A stretch of 14,169 nt of DNA. Source: a bacterium UBA3734. GTDB taxonomy: Bacteria > Bacteroidota > Bacteroidia > Bacteroidales > Bacteroidaceae. The translations under genes and the position numbers were made by a program. Positions 1 to 6,000 of this stretch are shown here, in pieces (within the stretch, counting starts at the first letter, position 1; every line of letters begins with the position of its first letter). The notes below the pieces were generated by a model, which worked only from the letters and a program-made list of their open reading frames with translations, was not told the origin of the DNA and ran no database searches. The DNA is taken from NCBI GenBank assembly GCA_002372575.1, contig DFHC01000164.1:1-14169 (forward strand), read 5' to 3'.

Positions 1-636
1 CCACTTCGAGCCCGTTTTCACGTGCGGAATGTTCAGCACGCGATAGATGAGCGGGTCGCGGAAGAGCATGTTCGGATGCGCCATGTCGATTTTCGCGCGC
101 AATACGAGCGTTCCGGGCTCGCACTGGCCGCTGTTCATGTGTTCAAACAGGCGCAGGTTCTCCTCCACGGGTCGGTCGCGGAAGGGCGAATTCTGGCCGG
201 CCTGCGTCGTCGTGCCCTTCTGCTGGGCAATCACCTCTGCCGACTGCTCATCGACGTAGGCGCGCCCCTGCCGGATGAGCCACACGGCGAAGTCCCACAG
301 TTGCTGAAAATAGTCGCTGGCGTAATAGACATTCGCCCACTTGAAGCCGAGCCACTGGATGTCATTCTCGATGCTCTCGATGTATTCCGTGTCTTCCTTC
401 TGCGGATTCGTGTCGTCGAAGCGCAGGTTGCACGTGCCGCCATATTTCGCCGCCAGTCCGAAGTCAAGCGCGATGGCCTTGGCGTGTCCGATGTGCAGAT
501 AGCCGTTCGGCTCGGGCGGAAATCGCGTCTGAAAATGTCCGCCGTGCTTGCCTTCGGCCAAGTCCTGCACCACCTGCTGTTCAATGAAATTGAGGCTCTT
601 TTTCTCCTCTACGGGCTTTACGTCTTTCTCTGTCAT
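1..636 (-). CDS. glnS: Glutaminyl-tRNA synthetase, N-terminal part (cut by window edge)
   Basis: A cytoplasmic class I aminoacyl-tRNA synthetase that charges tRNA-Gln with glutamine. The 212 codons present start at the ATG at 636-634 and run in frame off the window start, so the C-terminal part (KMSKS loop and anticodon-binding barrels) is not visible. The Rossmann-fold signature [18 protein letters not shown], holding the HIGH motif, lies near residues 39-56. It is followed by [13 protein letters not shown] near 70-82, [31 protein letters not shown] and [11 protein letters not shown]. These blocks match bacterial GlnRS rather than GluRS, notably [15 protein letters not shown] and the DDTNP block. 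It is divergent from glnA, so glutamine synthesis and glutamine charging face each other across one intergenic region. A good Bacteroidetes promoter lies about 25 bp upstream of this start. Confidence 0.96.
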   Translation of the reverse strand, partial: MTEKDVKPVEEKKSLNFIEQQVVQDLAEGKHGGHFQTRFPPEPNGYLHIGHAKAIALDFGLAAKYGGTCNLRFDDTNPQKEDTEYIESIENDIQWLGFKWANVYYASDYFQQLWDFAVWLIRQGRAYVDEQSAEVIAQQKGTTTQAGQNSPFRDRPVEENLRLFEHMNSGQCEPGTLVLRAKIDMAHPNMLFRDPLIYRVLNIPHVKTGSKW

Positions 637-661
637 AATGTTAAAATCTGGTTTCAGCCGA

Positions 662-693
662 CAAAGTTACGCATAAGTGAGCGAAAAACCAAA
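662..693 (-). promoter_or_regulatory. Promoter of glnS, Bacteroidetes type
   Basis: On the minus strand TTTG (690-693) and TAACTTTG (662-669) are 20 bp apart. This fits the Bacteroidetes sigma consensus TTTG-N19/20-TAnnTTTG. The -7 element lies 25 bp upstream of the glnS ATG. Seen by eye only; no start site is measured. Confidence 0.7.
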
Positions 694-758
694 AATTTTT
701 CACTTTTTTCCGAACGACTCCCGCTTCTTGGAATCTGATGAAAAAAATGGGTCTCAGA

Positions 759-790
759 TTTGGCAGTTTCGGGGGAATTGTATAAATTTG
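759..790 (+). promoter_or_regulatory. Promoter of glnA, Bacteroidetes type
   Basis: TTTG at 759-762 and TAAATTTG at 783-790 are separated by 20 bp, a full match to the Bacteroidetes promoter. A leader of roughly 35 nt would precede the glnA ATG. Between this and the divergent glnS promoter lie about 65 bp (694-758), partly A/T-rich, in which I see no clear operator. Confidence 0.7.
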
Positions 791-831
791 CGGCGCAATT
801 TACTAAAACCTAATCATCAACCCCAAAAAAC

Positions 832-2358
832 ATGAAAAATGAACGTCTGGCGTTGAACGCCAATCCTGTGGTGGCTTTCCTGAAGAAACTGCCTCACGAG
901 TTTACGAAACAGGACATCATTCACTTCATCGAGGAGAATGACATCCAGATGGTTAATTTTATGTATCCCGGCGGCGACGGAAAGCTGAAAACGCTGAATT
1001 TCGTCATCAGCGACCGTGCCTATCTGAACACGATTCTCACCTGCGGTGAGCGTGTCGATGGTTCGAGCCTTTTCTCGTTTATCGAAGCCTCGGCCAGCGA
1101 CCTCTACGTGTTGCCGCGCTTCTCCACGGCTTTCGTCGATCCCTTTGCCGACATTCCCACGCTCTGCCTGCTCTGCTCCTATTTCGACAAGGACGGACAG
1201 CCGCTGGCCTCGTCGCCCGAGCAGACGCTGCGCCGTGCCGCACAGGCCTTCCGCGAGGTAACGGGCATGGAATACGAGGCAATGGGCGAGCTGGAATACT
1301 ACGTGATTCAGCCTGCTGAGGGCGTTTATCCCGCCATCGACCAGCGCGGCTACCACGAGAGTGCGCCCTACGCCAAGACCAACGATTTCCGCACGCGCTG
1401 CATGCACTACATCGCACAGACGGGCGGACAAATCAAATACGGCCACTCTGAGGTGGGCAACTTCGAGCAAGACGGCATGGTCTATGAGCAGAACGAAATC
1501 GAGTTCCTGCCCGTGCCCGTGTGCGACGCTGCCGACCAGCTGATGGTGGCCAAGTGGGTGATTCGCAATCTGGCGTGGCTCGAGGGCCTGAACGTGACCT
1601 TCGCCCCGAAAATCACGACGGGAAAGGCTGGAAGCGGCCTGCACGTGCACATGCGCCTCACGAAAGACGGTCAGAACCAGATGCTCACGGCCTCGCCCAA
1701 GCACCAGTTTGGCACGCCGCTCTCCGACAACGCCCTGAAGATGATTGCCGGAATGATGGAGCTGGCTCCGAGCATCACGGCCTTCGGCAACAAGAACCCG
1801 ACGAGCTATTTCCGCCTCGTGCCGCATCAGGAGGCTCCGACGAACGTCTGCTGGGGCGACCGCAACCGTTCTGTGCTCGTGCGCGTACCGCTCGGATGGA
1901 CGGCGCAGGGCGATATGTCGAGCTTGGCCAACCCGCTGGAGAAGCCCGCGCAGTTCGACACCACGCAGAAGCAAACCGTGGAAATGCGCTCGCCCGACGG
2001 CTCTGCCGACATCTATCAGCTCCTGGCCGGCCTGTGTGTGGCCTGTCGCCACGGTTTCGAGATGCAGAATGCCCTCGAAGTGGCCGAGAAGAACTACGTC
2101 GATGTGAACATCCACGACGATGCCCACGCCGACAAGCTCGCCACGCTGGCCCAGCTGCCCGACTCGTGCGAAGCCTCTGCCGACTGCCTCGAGCAGCAGC
2201 GCGCCGCATTCGAGGCCCACGGCGTGTTCTCGAAGACGATGATTGACGGCATTATCCGTCAGCTCCGCGCCTTCGGCGACCGTACCCTGCGTGCCGACAT
2301 CTCGGGCGACCACGAGAAAATTTCGCAGCTCGTGGAGCAGTATTTCCACTGCGGATAA
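832..2358 (+). CDS. glnA: Glutamine synthetase, GSI-like (508 aa)
   Basis: A cytoplasmic enzyme that makes glutamine from glutamate, ammonia and ATP. The N-terminal beta-grasp part (about residues 1-125) carries CGERVDGSSLFSFIEA, equivalent to the family's DGSS loop, and AFVDPFADIPTL. The catalytic domain shows MGELEYYVI (metal-binding Glu), QNEIEFLPV (second metal Glu), GKAGSGLHVHM (metal His and ATP loop), NPTSYFRLVP, WGDRNRSVLVRVP (phosphate and glutamate Arg) and VEMRSPDGSADIYQ. This is the form of the GSI fold found in Bacteroidales, a little longer than the roughly 470-aa E. coli enzyme, and not the GSIII type of about 730 aa. The E. coli-style adenylylation context (NLYDLPP) is absent. 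The equivalent area reads AEKNYVDVNIHDD, so control by adenylylation is not supported. The start at 832 fits the promoter spacing. It is monocistronic and ends at a strong terminator. Confidence 0.95.
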   Translation: MKNERLALNANPVVAFLKKLPHEFTKQDIIHFIEENDIQMVNFMYPGGDGKLKTLNFVISDRAYLNTILTCGERVDGSSLFSFIEASASDLYVLPRFSTAFVDPFADIPTLCLLCSYFDKDGQPLASSPEQTLRRAAQAFREVTGMEYEAMGELEYYVIQPAEGVYPAIDQRGYHESAPYAKTNDFRTRCMHYIAQTGGQIKYGHSEVGNFEQDGMVYEQNEIEFLPVPVCDAADQLMVAKWVIRNLAWLEGLNVTFAPKITTGKAGSGLHVHMRLTKDGQNQMLTASPKHQFGTPLSDNALKMIAGMMELAPSITAFGNKNPTSYFRLVPHQEAPTNVCWGDRNRSVLVRVPLGWTAQGDMSSLANPLEKPAQFDTTQKQTVEMRSPDGSADIYQLLAGLCVACRHGFEMQNALEVAEKNYVDVNIHDDAHADKLATLAQLPDSCEASADCLEQQRAAFEAHGVFSKTMIDGIIRQLRAFGDRTLRADISGDHEKISQLVEQYFHCG

Positions 2359-2393
2359 GGCGTTCCAGCACTTTTTTCGGTGCTCAAATACAA

Positions 2394-2432
2394 AAAATAA
2401 CGGCGAGAATTTCAGGTTCTCGCCGTTATTTT
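2394..2432. terminator. Bidirectional terminator between glnA and bcp
   Basis: A perfect 16-bp inverted repeat: the arms at 2394-2409 and 2417-2432 enclose the 7-nt loop TTTCAGG. The GC-rich core (CGGCGAGAA / TTCTCGCCG) is flanked by A-run and T-run ends, so either strand gives a hairpin followed by U-rich RNA. It sits in the 84-bp gap between the stops of two converging genes. Confidence 0.9.
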
Positions 2433-2442
2433 CGTGACGTCC

Positions 2443-2895
2443 TCACCCCACAATCTGCGCGGCATGCTCCTTCACCTTGATTTGCTTGGCACCGATGACC
2501 TCGGCGATGACGCCCTGCTCATCGATGATGAAGGTGGTGCGGACGGTGCCCATATAGGTGCGACCCGCCATTTTCTTCTCCTGCCACACGCCGAAGGCCT
2601 CCACAAGACGGTGGTCGGTGTCGGCAATCAGGGGGAAGGGCAGCTGGAATTTCTCCTTGAATTTCTGGTGCGACTTCGCGTCTTGCACGCTCACGCCCAC
2701 CACGGCGTAGCCTTTCGCCAGCATCCGCTCGTAGTTGTCGCGCAGGCTGCAGGCTTGGCTCGTGCAGCCGGGCGTGGCATCTTTCGGATAGAAGTACAAC
2801 ACCAGTTTCTGGCCTGCGAAATCGCTCAGCCGCAACTCTCGTCCGTTCTCGTCTTTGCCCAGCAGTTCAGGGGCTTTTTCTCCAATTTGTAGCAT
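2443..2895 (-). CDS. bcp: Thioredoxin-dependent thiol peroxidase (BCP/PrxQ type)
   Basis: A 150-aa cytoplasmic peroxiredoxin of the AhpC/TSA superfamily that reduces hydrogen peroxide and organic hydroperoxides with electrons from thioredoxin. The thioredoxin-fold signature YFYPKDATPGCTSQAC carries the peroxidatic Cys in PGCT and, five residues on, the resolving Cys. This is the atypical 2-Cys pattern of BCP/PrxQ. Further family blocks are VVGVSVQDAKSHQKFKEK, PLIADTDHRLVEAFGVW and RTTFIIDEQG. I chose the ATG at 2895 because the protein then begins MLQIGEKAPEL, as in the family, with an AAAGGA-like ribosome site just upstream. The open frame continues to an ATG at 2958, but that lies upstream of the promoter's -7 element and cannot be on the main transcript. 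It converges on glnA and diverges from the macroglobulin operon. Confidence 0.95.
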   Translation of the reverse strand: MLQIGEKAPELLGKDENGRELRLSDFAGQKLVLYFYPKDATPGCTSQACSLRDNYERMLAKGYAVVGVSVQDAKSHQKFKEKFQLPFPLIADTDHRLVEAFGVWQEKKMAGRTYMGTVRTTFIIDEQGVIAEVIGAKQIKVKEHAAQIVG

Positions 2896-2927
2896 AGTTT
2901 TTCCTTTTTTTCGTTTGATTATTTCTG

Positions 2928-2959
2928 CAAATGTACGGTTTTTCCTCGAACAATCCAAA
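2928..2959 (-). promoter_or_regulatory. Promoter of bcp, Bacteroidetes type
   Basis: On the minus strand TTTG (2956-2959) and TACATTTG (2928-2935) are 20 bp apart, a full consensus match. It lies 32 bp upstream of the bcp ATG at 2895 and rules out the longer upstream start. Confidence 0.72.
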
Positions 2960-2995
2960 TAATTCCCTGAATTATACTGAAAAGTTCTTAAATAG

Positions 2996-3027
2996 TTTCT
3001 TCGTTCGCGAGATTTTCTCTATTTTTG
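2996..3027 (+). promoter_or_regulatory. Probable promoter of the macroglobulin-DUF1573-ispH operon
   Basis: TATTTTTG at 3020-3027 is a full -7 match. At the expected 20-bp distance there is TTTC (2996-2999), one base off the -33 consensus. The start codon follows about 24 bp downstream. No clear Shine-Dalgarno is present, which is usual in this phylum. Confidence 0.55.
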
Positions 3028-3050
3028 CAGATTAGAACGTAAACAAAACG

Positions 3051-6000
3051 ATGATGAAAAGAATATTGATGACAGTGGTCTGTGTGATGACGCTGTCGAA
3101 CTTGCAAGTGATGGCACAAAGTTATACGACGTTATGGAAACAAGTGAGCGACGCTCAGGCGAAGGACCTTCCGCAGACGGAGCTGAAGGCCCTCGATGCG
3201 ATTGCGAAAAAGGCGCAGGGCGAGCGCAGCTACGGCCACCTGCTGAAAGCGCAGTTGCGACGCGCCGCCGTGCAGACGCAGATTGCGCCCGACTCGATCG
3301 ACGCAGAGCTCGACCGCGTGAAAAGCAGCCTGAAACGAGCCGAAGATGGCGGAAACAGGGTGCTGGCGGCGGTCTATCAGAGCGTGTTGGGCAGAATTTA
3401 CAGAGATGCCTTTTCCGACCCCGCTCAGAAGGCGCTTTCAGAGGAATACTACAGGAAGTCGATGGAGCCCGTGGAACTGCTGGCCAAGCAGTTGTCGAAG
3501 GGCTACGAGCCGGCTTTGGTCGATGGTTCCGACAGCCAGATTTTCGGCGGCGACCTGCTCCACGTGCTTGGCATGGAGGCTGGCGACTACAAAACGCTCC
3601 ACGACTGGTATTTGGCGCGTGGAAATCGACGGGCAGCCTGCTTGTGTGCGCTGAATTTGCTCAGGAGTTCAGAAGTTCAGGAGTTCAGGAGTTCAGATAA
3701 CGCCTCGTCCATTCGGAAGTCGAAATACCTGCTGGCTCTGGACTCGCTCATCACCGAATATCAAGACCTGAAGGAATGTGGCGAGTTGGCCATCGCACGC
3801 TATCAGTTTATGGACCAGGCCGAGGACGCCACCGCCGAGGAGAAGATGAACTACATCAACTACGCCCTGCAACACTGGGGCGCATGGCCCCGGATGAACA
3901 TCTTGCGCAACGCACAGAACCATCTGACGCTGCCGTCGTTCTCGGTGTCGATTGGCGACGGAATCCAGCTGCCGAATACGTCTCGGCGCGTGGAAGTGCG
4001 ACAGTTGGTGAACTGTCAGCGACTCACGATGACCGTTTCGCGCCTCAACCTCACGGGCGACACCGAGCTGAACCCCTCGGACGACCAAGACTACGCCCGC
4101 CTGAAGAAACTCATCGTCAGCGACGGCACACAGCAAACGGTGACGCGACGCTATCTCGGCCAGCCCGAATACAAGCTTTTCGAGGATTCGATGACCATCG
4201 AGGGCCTGCCCGTGGGTGTGTATCTCGTGGAATTCTCGACAGACCGCGCCAATATGCGCACCGAGCGGATGCTGCTGCACGTGAGCAACCTCTACGTGAT
4301 TCACGAAGCCCTGCCCGACAACCGCGTGAGGCTCGTGGCCGTGAATGCCACGACAGGACAGCCCGTCGCAGGTGCGAAAATCCGCCTCAGCTCGAAATAC
4401 TACGGCAATCAGCGTAAAAACGACGTGCAAACGCTGACCACCGATGCCAAGGGCGAAGTGGAATACAAATACCCGCAGCGACAGCCCAACCGCCTCTACG
4501 TCTATACCGACGAGGACAAAGCCTGCCCCGAGCAGTGGTTCGGAGGGCGTTTTTCGTATTACGACAACAAAACGACGCAAAATACCTACAACGTGCTGAC
4601 CGACCGCAGCCTCTACCGCCCCGGGCAGACGGTTCACGCCGTCGTCATCGCCTATCAGATCGCAGCGCATCGCGAGACGAAGGTGAACGCGGGCGAGCAG
4701 CTCACGCTCACGCTGCGCGATGCCAACCACGAGGTGGTGGAGGAAAAGCAGGTGAGGACCGATGAGTTTGGAAAGACATCTGCCGACTTCGTGCTGCCCT
4801 CGACGGGGCTTACGGGCCAGTTCAGCATCACGTCGAAGAACTCTTCGGTGTTTTTCTCGGTCGAAGAATACAAGCGTCCGACTTTCCAGGTGGAGTTCGA
4901 CGAAGTGACCGAAAAATATCAGGAAGGCGACACGGTGACGGTGGTGGGCCGTGTGCGTAGCTTCGCGGGCGTGCCCGTGCAAGGCGCGCGTGTGAAGTAT
5001 AATGTGGTGCGCCGTCGTGCAATGTGGTGGTGGCGCAGCGGCAACGAGGCCGATAGAACTATCGTCAGCGATACGCTCGTGGCGGACGACGAAGGCCGTT
5101 TCGAGGTGAAGGTGCCGATGCTGATGGATGAGGCCGGAAGGAGCCGGAAGGAGGGAAGGATTCCCCGATTCTACAACTTCGTCGTGGAGGCCGATGCCAC
5201 TGATGCCGCCGGCGAGACGCACCACGGCGAAACGTCGCTGCCCTTGAGCGACAAAGCGACGGCGTTCAGCGTTGAAATGCCCTCGCAGGTGGAGGCCGAC
5301 AGCGTGGCGCGTGTGAAATTCCACTATTTGAACAACGCCGGAAAGCCCATCGCAGGCCAGGTTTCGTATCAAATCAAGGATGAGAAACAGAAAAACAAAG
5401 ACGCGAAGACCGTCGCGGCCAACGAGTCGTTCGAAATGCACTTCAACGCGCTGAAATCGGGAAGATACACGCTCGAAGCCATTTGTGGCGAGGACACCGT
5501 GAAGCAGTCGTTCGTCGTCTTCAGCCTGAAAGACAAACATCCCGCCGTGGAGACCCACGACTGGTTCTATGCCACTGCCGAGGAATTCCCCGCCGACGGT
5601 CGTCCGATTGTCGTGCAGATGGGTTCGTCGGACAAAAATCAGCACATCGTCTATACGCTCATCAGCGGTGACAAGGTGCTCGAAAGTGGCGTCATCGACC
5701 AAAGCAACGCCATCACCACGCGCCAGTTCACCTACAAAGACGCATACGGCGACGGGGCGCTGTTCACCTGCGCTTGGGTGCGCGAAGGCAAACTCTACAG
5801 CCACACCGCACAACTGCGCAAACCCTTGCCCGACAAGCGTCTTCAGCTCACGTGGAAAACCTTCCGCGACCGCCTCACGCCCGGACAAAAAGAGGAATGG
5901 ACGCTGCACGTTAGCCCCACCTCAGAAGGGAAGGGAACGAACGCCTTAGGCACTGAGCGGGCTTCCCTCATTGCCGTTCTCTTCGACCGCTCGCTCGACG

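Noticed and set aside
817..2349. A 510-codon open frame on the strand opposite glnA
   Set aside because: It is an exact shadow of glnA, caused by GC-rich third positions. It has no recognisable motif and low-complexity His/Arg/Val-rich content, while glnA has full family motifs.
2896..2958. A longer N-terminus for bcp starting at 2958
   Set aside because: It would start upstream of the promoter's -7 element (2928-2935), and its 21 extra residues have no equivalent in the family as I know it.
4519..4533. The residues CPEQ in the macroglobulin protein, which match the thioester pattern CxEQ
   Set aside because: They lie near residue 491, just before the MG2 domain, not in the toroidal domain that follows the A2M domain. 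A chance match.
3693..5909. A 738-codon open frame opposite the macroglobulin gene, and another at 8379-9629
   Set aside because: Both overlap well-supported plus-strand genes completely or nearly so, show no domain, and have no promoter. They are antisense artefacts of codon bias.
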